Source: Mycoplasma yeatsii | GTDB lineage: Bacteria; Bacillota_I; Bacilli_A; Mycoplasmatales; Mycoplasmataceae | NCBI RefSeq assembly: GCF_030815295.1 | Contig: NZ_JAUSWP010000003.1 | Reading direction: 5' to 3' (one strand) | Length of the DNA: 64,000 nucleotides | Shown here: positions 33,255-44,755 of the stretch, one piece after another | Layout: every line of letters starts with the position of its first letter | Numbering within the stretch: the first letter of the stretch is position 1 | Made by a program: the position numbers and the translations under genes | The notes under the pieces: generated by a model | Seen by the model: only the letters and a program-made list of their open reading frames with translations | The model's database searches: none | Told to the model about the DNA's origin: nothing

Positions 33255-35516
33255 ATGTCTCAAACAACAAAACAATCAGTTACAGCACTTGATTATAGAG
33301 AGATTAAAACTTGTGACGAACTATTAGATGAAGTTAAAAAATACATAAAAGATCAAAAGGAACTAGACTTAATAAAAGAAGCTTATGAATTTAGTTATCA
33401 AGCTCATATAGAACAAAAACGTAAAAATGGTGATCCATATATTTATCATCCTCTTTCTGCTGCTTATTATCTAGCTCAATGAAAAATGGGTCCATCTACT
33501 ATTATTGCTGGATTATTGCACGATGTTTTAGAAGACACTCCTGTTGAAAAAGAAATAATAATTGAAAAATTTGGTCAAGAAGTTGCTAATTTAGTTGAAT
33601 CAGTTACTAAAGTTAGTTTCTTTGCAAAAGAACAACGTCAACAATTAAAATCAGTTTATTTAAGAAAACTTTATTTATCAATGGCAAAAGATATTAGGGT
33701 TATTATTATTAAAATTGCCGATAGACTTCATAATATTCTAACAATATCAAATCTAAGAGAAGAAAAACAAAAAGAAATAGCTAAAGAGACATTAGAAATT
33801 TATTCTGCTATCGCTCATAGACTTGGTATGAAAAATGCAAAATCCTTACTAGAAGATAGATCGTTTGAAATTCTAAACCCAGCTGAGTTTAAAAATATTA
33901 AAAAATTATTTGATAATGATATTTTAGAACGTCAAAAAACTATAAATAAAATTATTAATGATTTAGATGAATATTTAAGAAAAGAAAAAAATATTAAAAT
34001 AATTAGTATTTTTGGAAGACCTAAAACTTTTTATTCAATTTATAGAAAAATGAATATTTTTGGAAAAAACTTTGAGCAAATTACAGATCTACTAGCAATT
34101 AGAATTATTACTAAATCTATTGATGACTGTTATAAAATTTTAGGTTTTATTCACCAGAAATATATTCCTTTAGCAGGTAAATTTAAAGACTATATCGCTA
34201 CACCTAAAAACAATGTTTATCAATCACTGCATACAACTTTATCTGATTCTAAAGGTCATATTTTTGAAGTTCAAATTAGAACTCAAGAAATGGATGAAAT
34301 CGCTGAAACTGGAGCGGCTGCTCATTGAAGATATAAAGAAGGAGAAATTGTTGATGTTGTAAAACGTCAAAAAGATATTGATGAAAAACTAGATATCTTT
34401 AGTAGAATTTTAGATTTTGACAATGATGGTATTGAACAACATGTTCAAGAAGATGTGTTTACTTCTTCAATTTATGTATTAACTCCAAATGGAGCAGTTA
34501 TTACTTTACCTTTTGGATCAACTGTTTTAGATTTTGCTTATAGAATTCATACTGAAATTGGAGAAAAAACAATTGGAGCTAGAATTGATGGAGTGTTTAG
34601 TCCTATTAACACTATTTTAAAATCCGGACAAGTTGTTGAAATTAAAACATCACCAAAACAAGAACCAACTTATGAATGATTAAAAATTGCTGCAACTTCT
34701 AATGCAAAAAATAGAATTAAAAAATTCTTAAATAATAAATTAAATGAAGAAAGTAAAGATAAAAAAGAACAACAACTTCAACTTATTAAAAAAGCTGAAC
34801 TAAACATTAATGCTTATATTAATCAAAAAGATTGAAGATGAAAGAAAAACAGTGTAGAAGAATCAACTCAAATTGTAAAAGAAATGGGTTATGCTAATTT
34901 AAATGAATTTTTATTAGACGTTGTTAAAGGTGAATATACTACAATTGAAGCTGCTGAAAAGGTATATTTAAAACAAGATTATTCTAAAGATGATGAAGTA
35001 TTTAACAGTATCAAATCTAAAGTTATTTATGATAAAAATATTAAAAATGATATTTTAGTTGATGGTATTACAAACATGAAAACAACTATTGCAAGTTGTT
35101 GTATGCCAATACCTTATGAAGAAGTAGTTGGATTTGTAACTAAAACTAATGGGATCAAAGTTCATTTAAAAGAATGTTATAGCTTAGATTGATCAACTAT
35201 CAAATCAAGATTGGTGTCTGTTCAATGAAACGAAGCTGTTGTTGAACAAAGTACATATACAACAAAACTAAGATATTTTGCAGTTGAAAGAACAGGATTA
35301 ATTTATGATATAAGTAAAATTTTATCTGGGTTAAAAACTTCTATTATAAATGCAAAAATTATTACTGATGAAAAAACTTTATCAGCTCAAGGAGAAATCA
35401 CTGTTAAAGTTAAAGATCATAACCATCTAAATCAAATGATTTTAGCTTTAAAATCAATTCCTGGAATCAGAGAAGTAGAAAGATCTATTTCTAATAAAAA
35501 AATACAAAAAAATTAA
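33255..35516 (+). CDS. rel: Bifunctional (p)ppGpp synthetase/hydrolase Rel
   Basis: The product has 753 residues, full-length Rel. It makes and degrades the alarmone (p)ppGpp in response to amino-acid starvation. Seen in order: HD hydrolase domain with YHPLSAAYYLA, LLHDVLEDTP (the HD motif near residue 93) and KIADRLHN; synthetase domain with FGRPKTFYSIYRKM, ITDLLAIRII and HTTLSDSKGHIFEVQIRT; TGS domain YVLTPNGAVITLPFGSTVLDFAYRIH; and a C-terminal ACT domain RYFAVERTGLIYDISKIL. Both catalytic centres look intact. TGA Trp codons split it under the standard code. A -10 box lies in the apt terminator tail. Confidence 0.96.
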
Positions 35517-35593
35517 TTTATCATTTTTGAGTATATAATTAATAAAACTATAAAAAATCAAATTAAAATTTCTAAATATTAAAGGGGTTTATT

Positions 35594-36568
35594 ATGGAAA
35601 TAAAAATAAAAAATAGAGCATCAGAAAATAAAAGTAAATATAAGACATTAAAATTCTGATACTTTTTGTTATTCGGATCATTTTTACTTACTACAATACT
35701 TTTAGCTTTTATAATTTCAGTAGTTAACTACTCTTTAGTTAATCAGAAAATTAATGATTTTATTTCAAAAAACGGTCATATGACTTCTGAACAGTTAAAA
35801 GATTTAATTTCTCAACAATTTAGTAATGTAAAAAAACTTTTAAACTGAAGTTCTTTATATTTAGATGAGAAAGGTTTAATTAATAGAATTTCATTTAATA
35901 TCTCTGAATTTGCAGTTTACTTTTTCTCATTTTTTACAACAATAACTAATATTTTAGTTGCTTTTTGATTTATATTAACTGCAATTACAATAGACAAGCA
36001 AAATAGAAAATGAAAATTCTTATCAACTGATAGTACATTTACAATAACATTACTTATAACTGTTACATTTGTTATTTATAATTTCATTTTATTTCCAGTA
36101 AGTATTGCAACTAATAAATTTAAATTAAATCACTGAGAATTAATGCAAAATACAATTGTTCATATTATTAGTCCTTTAATAATGATTTCATCATACTTAT
36201 TTTTTATCGATCATGATCAAAAATACTTTTCAGATAAAAAGAATTTATACAGAGTATGATCAATATCAGTTGCTATTTTAATATTATATGGTGTAATTGC
36301 GATCATCAGAGGAGCTATTGCTGTTTTTGGTGGAGCAAGTGTTGATGATACTGCGTCATTTCCTTACTTTTTTGTTCAAGTGTTTAATTCTAATGTTTTA
36401 GGAGTGCATGGAGTATTTATATTCTTTGCTACAACTTTTATTATTTGTATGATCACAATTTTATCTTCAATTATTTATTGGAAAATTATTAATAAAAGAT
36501 TAGAAAGAAATCTTAATTTAGATTCAAACAAAACACAATTTGATGAATTTGTTACTAAAATTAATTAA
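35594..36568 (+). CDS. Polytopic membrane protein, Pr6Pr/FAR-17a-like
   Basis: The product has 324 residues, with six predicted membrane helices after a short basic N terminus and a large first loop (about residues 55-100). Features that recall the Pr6Pr (FAR-17a/AIG1-like) family are FFTTITNILVAFWFIL, the NTIVHIISPLIMISSYLFFID stretch with the conserved histidine and proline, and YFFVQVFN near the last helices. The family match is from memory and is tentative; the function is unknown. One of the few TGG tryptophan codons of the window is at 36478. A terminator follows. Confidence 0.75.
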
Positions 36569-36574
36569 TATTTA

Positions 36575-36607
36575 AAATTCTTTACTAAAAATAGAGAATT
36601 TTTTTAT
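36575..36607 (+). terminator. Terminator after the Pr6Pr-like gene
   Basis: AAATTCT/AGAATTT stem with a 13-base loop and a long T run. Confidence 0.6.
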
Positions 36608-36674
36608 TTTTTGAACAATTTTTGAAATTTTATCCTAATACTTTAATGAACCAGATAAAGAAAGGAAAGAAATT

Positions 36675-36980
36675 ATGAATTTAGTAAATATTATTGGTCA
36701 ATTAGAAGGAGACGCTACTATTGCATACACTTCAAAAGATGGAGATAAAAAACTATATAAGTTTGTTGTAAAAGTACCTAAACCTTATAAAGTAAAAGAA
36801 GGAGATGGTGTTGATTATATTAATGTTAAAGCATGATCTAACACTGTTGATGATGAATTTTTATTACACGATCAAGCTGTAATTGGAATTGAAGGGAGAA
36901 TTCAATCATTTACTTCTAATAACGATTTAACTAATGTAAGAAATGAAATTTTTGCTAATAGAATTTTATACTTAAACTAG
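36675..36980 (+). CDS. Short single-stranded DNA-binding (OB-fold) protein
   Basis: The product has 101 residues. It starts MNLVNIIGQLEGD and ends NRILYLN, and the middle KVKAWSNTVDDEFLLHDQAVIGIEGRIQSF follows the SSB pattern of strand-turn-strand with a glycine before the last strands. It lacks the acidic C-terminal tail that recruits partner proteins, so it is an SSB-like accessory protein (PriB-like in size) rather than the main SSB. The ATG follows AAAGGAAAGAA. It is three bases upstream of the DprA-like gene, and an SSB-DprA pairing fits a role on incoming or recombining single strands. Confidence 0.8.
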
Positions 36981-36983
36981 TCA

Positions 36984-37757
36984 ATGCGTAATATATTATT
37001 ATTTTTTGCTTTAAAATATCAATACAATTGAGAAAAAGTTTTTAACGCTTTAAAAAATAAAGAAAAAATTTCACCTGAAAGATTAGAAAATATTTCAAAT
37101 AAATCAGAAACTAATTTTATATCACTTGTAGATCATAACTACCCTAAGCAATTAAAAGATATTATAAGACCACCTTTTGTGTTGTTTTACAAAGGTAATA
37201 TAAACTTAACAAAGTCTAAAAGTAAAATCTTTTCATTAGTTTTAGATTCAACAGTTGATGCATATGGTAAGAAAAATGTATTTAAATTATTAGATGATTT
37301 AATTTCAAACAACAAAATAATATCATTTAAATATAATAATGATTTTTCTATAGAAGTTATTAAATATATCATTAGTAAAAAAGGTTCGTTTATTTTGCTT
37401 ACTGATTTATCTATTAAAAATTTAAAAATAGTCAATAATGAAATGTTTGAATTAATTGATAATTATGATAATTCAGTAATAATTTCAGATAATCAAATAA
37501 ATGACAAAATAAGTGATATTTATAAAAAAGATGATTCTATTTCAAGAACATTAGTCGGATTAGCAAATGCTGTTGTAATTTGTCAAAATAAAGAGATTAT
37601 TTCTATTCAGTCAGTTTTAGATTTATGTTTAGAAGATGATAATAAATTCTATGTATTTCCAGAAAAAGTTAATAGTAAGTTTAAAGCAAACAATTTAGCT
37701 ATTAAACAAAATGGAATATTAGTTGAAAACTTAGATGATATTTTAAATGAACTTTAA
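36984..37757 (+). CDS. DprA/Smf-like protein, strongly diverged
   Basis: The product has 257 residues. The N terminus has the DprA lead-in DHNYPKQLKDIIRPPFVLFYKGNI (about 45-66). After that the Rossmann fold is followed in order but the signature glycines are gone: where DprA has a GSR motif and SGxAxGID there are only LDSTVDAYGKKNV and SFKYNNDFSIEVI. The late segments SRTLVGLANAVVIC and FYVFPEKVNSKFKANNLAIKQNGILV match the end of the DprA domain. DprA loads RecA on single-stranded DNA taken up in transformation. Whether this copy still binds DNA is unclear; it may be decaying or structural only. Confidence 0.72.
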
Positions 37758-37798
37758 AATTAACACTTTATCATAGCGAAAAGTATTTTAAAGTTTCT

Positions 37799-37834
37799 AA
37801 ATCTCTTAATGCACAGAGCTTAAGAGATTTTTTT
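37799..37834 (+). terminator. Strong terminator after the DprA-like gene
   Basis: AAATCTCTTAA/TTAAGAGATTT, 11 base pairs with a 10-base loop, followed by a T run. Confidence 0.9.
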
Positions 37835-37877
37835 ATAGTTAAAATGTTAAAATTAACTTATGGACAAGGAGGCTTTT

Positions 37878-39749
37878 ATGAAAGTGTATAAAAACAAAGA
37901 TAAAGAAAATGTTTTATCAGATAAAGAAATTTCAGATGAAAAACGTTCGCTAAATAAAGGTAATAAAAATTTCATAGCTATTCTAATAAAATATATGAAA
38001 ATTTATAAAAAATGAACGGTTATTTTAGTGATAACTTCAATTTTATCTGCCGGAGTTTCTTCTTTTAATCCATTTTTATTACAACAATTTCAATACTCAA
38101 TTATGCACGAAAAAAATAATGCTTTTACTTCTTCTGATTGATGAGGTTTAAGTTGACAAGTTGTTTTAGCTATTTGAATAGTAGTTTTAATTTTGACTGG
38201 AGTTTTTACTTATGTTTCTAACTTTTTTGGAGCAGAATTAGGTAAAAAGATAGAGATTGATTTAAGACATGAAGTATCTAAAAAATTAATTTCTGCTGAC
38301 ATGTCTTATTATTTTGATAAAAAAACAGGTGAAATATTAACTAAAGTTGTAACTGATACACAACTAATTGGAATGCAAGCTGCAATTTTTCCAAATATCA
38401 TTTTAGTCGCTTTCTTTTCTTTAATTTTTACAATAGTTGCTTTATTTGCGACAACAACTTTATATGTAGGTCTTGTTTTAATTGGACTTTATTTAGGTTT
38501 AGGATTAATGTTTGTACTTTCATTTATTCCTATGAGAAAACTAATCTTTAATTTAAGAAAAATTATCTCTAATATTAATGGTGATGTAACTGATAGAATT
38601 AACACTATTAAATTAATTAAAGCTAGTGGAACTGAAGAATATGAAAAGCAAAGATTTGTTGATGTTCATAAAAAGTACTATCAAAAATATAAACAAATAA
38701 GTTATTCACAAGCTTCAATGATGTCAGTGTTATTTTTTGGAATAAACACTATTCAAGTTGCAATGATTGTAATTGCTTCATTTATTTATAGAAATGATTT
38801 AAATCAATTAAAACTATTAATTGGTCCTATGATTATGTGTGCTGGTATGATGATAGGTCCGGTTATGATGTTTTTAAGAGCAATTGGTGGATTGTTACAA
38901 GCCAGTTCATCTTCAAGACGTATTGATGGTATAACAAGTATTAAAAATGAAATTAATAATCACTCATTAGACAAACAAGGTATCGTAATTAATGAAATAA
39001 AAGGAAATATTATTTTTAAAGATGTTAATTTTGCTTATCCTACTAAACCAGACAACGTCATATTACCTAACTTTAATTTAGTATTAGAACAAGGTAAAAG
39101 TTATGCATTTGTTGGTCAAACTGGTGCTGGAAAATCTACTATTTCAAAATTATTATTAAGATTTTATGATCCAAGTTCAGGTGAAATTTTAATTAACGAT
39201 AATATAAATATTAAAGATTTATACTTACCTAGTTATCTAGCTAATGTTGGGTATGTAGAACAAGAACCAGCATTATTATTAGGAACTATTTTAGATAATA
39301 TTAAATATGTTAAACCAGATGCAACCGATCAAGAAGTTATTGAAGCATGTAAAAAAGCTGAATTACATGATTTAATTATGAGTTGACCTGATAAGTATGA
39401 CACCGTTATTGGTGAAAGAGGATTTATTCTAAGTGGTGGACAAAAACAAAGATTAGTTATAGCTAGAATGTTTTTAAAAGATCCAAAAATATTAATCTTA
39501 GATGAAGCAACAAGTGCTTTAGATAATGTTGTTGAAAAAGAGATTCAATCAAAATTAGAAGAATTAATGAAAAATAGAACAAGTATAACTATTGCTCACA
39601 GACTTTCAACAATTAAAAACGTTGATCAAATTATTATTTTAGAACCTAAAAAAGGTATTGTTCAAACAGGAACATTTAAAGAGTTAATAAAACAAGAAGG
39701 TCAATTTAAAAAACTATATGATGCAGGATTTGCAAAATATGATGTGTAG
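37878..39749 (+). CDS. ABC exporter half-transporter, first of a tandem pair
   Basis: The product has 623 residues: a type IV exporter membrane domain (six helices, about residues 45-340) fused to an ATPase. Seen: Walker A GQTGAGKST near 413, Q loop YVEQEPALLLGT, signature LSGGQKQR, Walker B ILILDEATSALD, H loop TIAHRLSTI. All catalytic residues are present. The coupling region DTQLIGMQAAIFPN is typical of lipid/multidrug exporters (MsbA/BmrA type). It ends 15 bases before a paralogue with the same architecture, so the two probably form a heterodimer. The substrate is not readable from sequence; lipid or drug export is likeliest. Confidence 0.95.
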
Positions 39750-39764
39750 AAAGGAGAGTTCAAA

Positions 39765-41609
39765 ATGAAAAAACAATTAAAAAATATTAAAAATAAAATT
39801 CATTTCGATAATGAAAGAAAATTTACAATTAAAAAACTTGGAATGTTTTTTAAAATGAACATCGAGTTTGCTAAAAAAAGTCCATTAATTTTTTGAAGTT
39901 GTGTTGTGATAACTGCATTAAACGCTTTTTCATCTGGAATTCTTCCTTTATTTTCAGCAAAAATGCTTGAAGCGTTACTTAAGTCTGAAAATGTAAGTTT
40001 ATTTAATTCTATTTCTTTAAACTCAACACAATGATTGTATGTATTAGTTGTTAACTTAGTAGTTATTTTAATACTTGAATATTTTACTAACTTTACTATT
40101 GTATTGTATTCAGCAAAAATAGAAGTTATGCAACGTGTCAGAATTTTAAAAGCATTAACCGATCAAGATGTAGATTTCTATTTTGATCATGTTTCTGGAG
40201 ATATTTTAACAAGATTAGTTGGAGACACTCAAAAAGTATCGTTAGGTGTACAACAATTTATGACTAACTTAATATATTCTATGGTTGCTTCGACAACTGC
40301 AATTGCAATTCTATTTATTGAACAACAACATTTAGTTGCAACAATTTCATTAATTTATTTACTAGTAGTTAATATTTTAGGTGTAGGATTTTTTATTGAT
40401 ATGAGAAGAAAAATGATTCTTTCATTTGATGCAAAAAGAGAAAACGATTCAGATTTAACTGATAGAGTAAATAATATTTCTTTAATAAAATCTTCTGGAA
40501 CTGAAGAATATGAAATTAATAGATTAGATGAAAAAGATAAAAATTATGAAGAAAAACTAAGAAAAGTTAACTATTCAAATGCTACATTAAGTACATGATT
40601 AGGATTTAGTATTAGATTATTAATGCCTCTTGTATTTATAGTTTTAGGTATTAAGTTTTTAAATAATTCAATTCAAAATCATGATTTAGAAGTTTCTATT
40701 TCTCTAGCCTTTCCTTTACTTTCATCATTAATTGGAGCAGTGTCAATGTTAATCCCAAGTTTAAAAACTGCAACAGCTGCTGCTAATGCCGCTGATAGAA
40801 TAAGTGAATTAACCGATCCAAAACCAAGTATTTCTCCAAATAAAAAAGGATATAAAATATCAAAAATTGATAGCATTACTTTTGAAGATATAGAATTTTC
40901 ATATCCTAAAAAACCCGATAGAATAGTTTTACCAAAAATGAATTTAAAATTTGAAAAAGGTAAAAGTTATGCGTTTGTGGGTCAAACTGGAGCCGGAAAA
41001 TCTACAATTGCAAAACTACTTTTAAGATTTTACTCACCTAGTGAAGGAAAAATTTTAGTAAATGATAAACATGATTTAGATAAAATTAATCTTCCAGCTT
41101 ATCTAGATAAAGTTGGTTATGTTGAACAAGATCCTCAAATTCTATTTGGAACATTTTTTGATAATATTAAATACTCTAAATTTGATGCAACTGATGATGA
41201 AGTTATTGAAGCATGTAAAAAAGCAGAACTTCACGATTTTATTATGAGTTTACCTGATCAATACAACACCGTTTTAGGACAAAGAGGATTTATTTTAAGT
41301 GGTGGACAAAAACAAAGACTAGTTATTGCTAGAGTATTTTTAAAAAACCCTGATCTTATTATTTTAGATGAAGCAACAAGTGCATTAGATAATGTTGTTG
41401 AAAAAGAAATTCAATCTAAACTAGATGAGTTGATAAAAGGAAGAATGTGTATTACAATTGCTCATAGACTAACAACAATTAAAAACGTTGATCAAATTTA
41501 TGTGCTAGGTCCTAATGGTAGTGGAATAGTTCAACAAGGAACATTTGATCAACTTAAAAAACAAGCTGGTCATTTTAGAAATTTATATGAAGCGGGATTG
41601 ATGGAATAA
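39765..41609 (+). CDS. ABC exporter half-transporter, second of a tandem pair
   Basis: The product has 614 residues. Six membrane helices (about 35-330) precede an ATPase with Walker A GQTGAGKST near 406, Q loop YVEQDPQILFGT, signature LSGGQKQR, Walker B LIILDEATSALD and H loop TIAHRLTTI. Large parts of the ATPase are nearly identical to the first copy (for example EVIEACKKAELHD in both), a sign of tandem duplication. Unlike many heterodimeric exporters, neither copy shows a degenerate catalytic glutamate. AAAGGAGAG precedes the ATG. The TAA overlaps the trmFO ATG by one base. Confidence 0.95.
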
Positions 41610-42946
41610 TGAATAAAATTATAAATATTATTGGAGCTGGATTGGCAGGTTGTGAAGCAGCATACCAATTAGCAAAAAGAGGATATAAAGTAAATCTTTA
41701 CGAAGTTAAAAAGATCAAGAAAAATTCAGTACAAGTATTAGATGATTTTGCTGAATTAGTTTGTTCTAATTCATTAAGAAGTGATGATTTAAACAATGCT
41801 GTTGGAACACTAAAAGAAGAAATGAGAATGTTAGATTCTTTAATTATAAAATCAGCAGAACTTGCAAGAGTTCCTGCTGGAGGTAGTTTAGCAGTAGATA
41901 GAGAAAAATTCTCATCATTTATTACTAACACTTTAAAAGAAAATAAAAACGTTACAATTTATGACAAAGAAGTAACTGATTTAAAAGAATTTAAAGATCA
42001 AATAGTTTTAATTTGTTCTGGACCTTTAACAACTGAAAATTTACAAAATCAAATTAATGAAATTGTAGGAAAAGATGATTTTTACTTTTTTGATGCAGTT
42101 GCTCCTATTGTTACTAAAGATTCTATTAATATGGATATTGCATTCAGACAAAATAGATATGACAAAGGTGATAGTCAAGATTATATAAACTGTCCGATGA
42201 CTAAAGAAGAATATGAAAAATTCTACAATGAATTAATTAATGCAGAAATTGCTATAGGACATTTAGAAGAAGAAAGTAAATTAAAATATTTTGAAGGTTG
42301 TATGCCAGTTGAAGGTATGGCTAAAAGAGGAGAACAAACTTTATTATTCGGACCTTTAAAACCACAAGGATTAACTAGACCTGATGGAGTTAAACCTTAT
42401 GCTGTTGTTCAACTTCGTCAAGATGATGCTAAAGATAGTTTATATAATATAGTTGGATTTCAAACTAACTTAAAATGACCTGAACAAAAAAGAGTTTTTT
42501 CAATGATACCAGGACTAGAAAACGCTACATTTATTAGATATGGTGTTATGCATAAAAATAACTTCATAAATTCTCCAAAAGTTTTAAATGAATTTTTACA
42601 ATTAAAATCTAATCCTAATATCTTTTTTGCAGGACAAATTACTGGAGTTGAAGGTTATGTTGAATCTTGTGTAAGTGGTTTAATTACTGGAATTAATATT
42701 TCTAGATTCTTAGAAAATAAACAATTAATTATTCCAGATGATACAACTGTAGCTGGAGCATTATTACACTATATTCATAATACTTCACCAATTAACTTCC
42801 AACCAATGAAAGCAAACTGAGGTATTTTAAGAGATTTAGAAGTTTCTAATATGACTAAAAAACAAATCAAAGAAAACAAAAAGAAATTATACTCAGATAG
42901 AGCTTTAGAGAATATGAAAACATATATCAAACAAATTGAAGAGTAG
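41609..42946 (+). CDS. trmFO: Folate/FAD-dependent uracil methyltransferase TrmFO (or RlmFO)
   Basis: The product has 445 residues, the size of the GidA-related small flavoprotein TrmFO. It transfers a methyl group from methylenetetrahydrofolate to a uracil C5. Seen: FAD-binding IGAGLAGCEAAYQLAKRG at the N terminus, ELVCSNSLRSDDLNNAVGTLKEEM (family signature with the catalytic-region cysteine), CPMTKEEYEKFYNELINAE, EGCMPVEGMAKRGEQTLLFGPLKPQGL and the C-terminal FAGQITGVEGYVESCVSGL. In Mycoplasma capricolum a paralogue of this family, RlmFO, modifies 23S rRNA U1939 instead of tRNA U54, and sequence alone does not tell me which this is. Translationally coupled to the upstream ABC gene. Confidence 0.93.
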
Positions 42947-42956
42947 GTGTATTTCT

Positions 42957-44567
42957 ATGGCTGTTAAAAGTGATTCAATATATTGAACGTACTTTAATGA
43001 AGAAAATAAATTATTGCAAAACAATAATTTTAAAAATCCTAATATGTCTATGAAAGAAAAAATTGATGAAATTTTTGAAATCACATATTTTGGTTTATTT
43101 AACTATCAAAACTTAAAATCTAAAACTTTAAATGATATTGAATTATTAGAAATAAGTGAAATATCTAAATATATAACTGAAAATTACTTATTATTTTTTA
43201 AATATATTAATTCTGAAACTAAGAAAAAAAGTTTATATAAAGAAGAATTATCAACTCAAGATAAAGAAGAAATCTTTTATGTTATTTCAAATATAGCATT
43301 ACCTTATATTAAAAATAATTCATTTATAAACGCTAGTGTTTTAAATAATGATAATTATTCTTTATCACTAGTTTTAATAGAACTTGCTAAAAAATATAAG
43401 TTTATTTATAACTTAATAGATAGTAATGAAAAAATTGTTTATTTTGGTGCAGCGTATCCTTTATTTGTAACAATGATACTTATTGATATTACAAATGAAA
43501 GTGAAATGTTTAATAATATAAAATCGTTTTACACTAAAGAACGAATCTTAAAAACCTTTAATAAAGGAAGACATTTATCTCCAGAAGAATATAATTACTA
43601 CAAATCTGATATTGAAAACTTAAAATTTGACGAAGAGTTTAATGCTTTTTTAATTAATTTTAAACAATCTAATTGATCAACATTTTCACTAGATAAAAAA
43701 TATAAATTGTTATTCCAGTTATCAAAATTTACTGCTTTATTTTTAAAAGAAAAAATTAAATCATTATGTAGTTTAGATGATGGAAAAGATTTATTTTACA
43801 GTTTATATAATTACATGCATTTATTTTTAAAAAAAGACTCAGTTAATGTATCAGATGAGCAAACATCAAATCAAACATTTATTGATAGTTTAGAAGAAGA
43901 TGAACCAGATCAGTTTTTATCTCCTGTAAACTTTAAAGACTTTAATCCTTTTAAAATTGGTGAACACATTTCTAAATTAAAAGATTATTCTAAATTTGTG
44001 TGTGACACTGACAGAATTGTTGATTTTTTAAGTCAGTCTTTATATGCTATTAATTATTTAAAAACAATAGAAATGTTAAAAAAAGATAGTTATGAAATTG
44101 GAGAATTCTTAATTGAAAGAAAAAAAATCTCATTAGTTAAAACTTTAAATCTATATCAAAAAAATCAAGATGAATTATATGAAAAAACAGATCTATTAAA
44201 TAGTGTTGATAATATTGATTTAAATAGTAAAGTTTTTAAAGAAATGACTAAAAAAGATTATTCACTTGATGATTTAAATAATAAAAAATCTCAATTAGTA
44301 ACTATGTTAAAAATAATTTCACTAATGTTAGTGCTTGCTCCTAAAACAGCAAAAAGATTTAACTATTCTTGAGAGATGTTATTAAAGTATTACATTATTA
44401 CATTTGGTCCATATAAAAAACAAGTTGGTGTTTATAATAAAAAAGATATTGATAGTATAAGAATTCAAGTTAGCAAGTTGTTAAATGCTTATAATAGAAA
44501 TAAAAATAAAGAAAATTTTATCGATACACTGTTTATCTTAAATAAATTAGAAAATTTTAAAAATTAA
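42957..44567 (+). CDS. Hypothetical protein, 536 residues
   Basis: I do not recognise this protein. It is soluble-looking, helical, rich in Lys, Asn, Leu and Tyr, with no signal peptide. A short hydrophobic segment (KIVYFGAAYPLFVTMILIDI, about 160-180) and another near the end (LKIISLMLVLAP) could be buried helices or weak membrane segments. An acidic patch (DSLEEDEPDQF) lies near residue 310. The ATG at 42957 follows AGTAGGTGT after the trmFO stop, ten bases away, so it is probably co-transcribed. The reading crosses several TGA Trp codons. tRNA-Arg follows. Confidence 0.75.
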
Positions 44568-44579
44568 TTAAAAATATAT

Positions 44580-44615
44580 TTGATTTCATATATGAATGTG
44601 GTATATTCATATATG
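44580..44615 (+). promoter_or_regulatory. Promoter of tRNA-Arg with an overlapping 11-base inverted repeat
   Basis: TTGATT at 44580-44585 and TATATT at 44602-44607, 16-base spacer. CATATATGAAT (44587-44597) and its exact complement (44605-44615) flank seven bases, so the repeat covers the spacer, the -10 box and the likely start site. Confidence 0.6.
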
Positions 44616-44620
44616 TAATT

Positions 44621-44697
44621 GCCCATGTAGCTCAGTTGGATAGAGCACGCGCCTTCTAAGCGTGAGGTCGGAAGTTCGAGCCTTCTCGTGGGCACCA
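44621..44697 (+). tRNA. tRNA-Arg (anticodon UCU)
   Basis: 77 bases including the encoded CCA end. The cloverleaf is complete: acceptor GCCCATG with CGTGGGC, D stem GCTC/GAGC, anticodon stem CGCGC/GCGTG with loop CTTCTAA, variable AGGTC, T stem GGAAG/CTTCT with loop TTCGAGC. Bases 34-36 are TCT, which reads AGA, the dominant Arg codon of this AT-rich genome. It has its own promoter and terminator. Confidence 0.98.
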
Positions 44698-44711
44698 CTT
44701 CGAAAACAAAC

Positions 44712-44738
44712 ATTCATGCTTAGGCATGAATTTTTATT
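44712..44738 (+). terminator. Terminator after tRNA-Arg
   Basis: ATTCATGC/GCATGAAT stem with a TTAG loop and TTTTTATTTT. Confidence 0.88.
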
Positions 44739-44755
44739 TTATATAAGGAGATTAT

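Noticed and set aside
36675..36980. Main SSB gene
   Set aside because: Only 101 residues and no acidic C-terminal tip; annotated as an SSB-like accessory protein instead.
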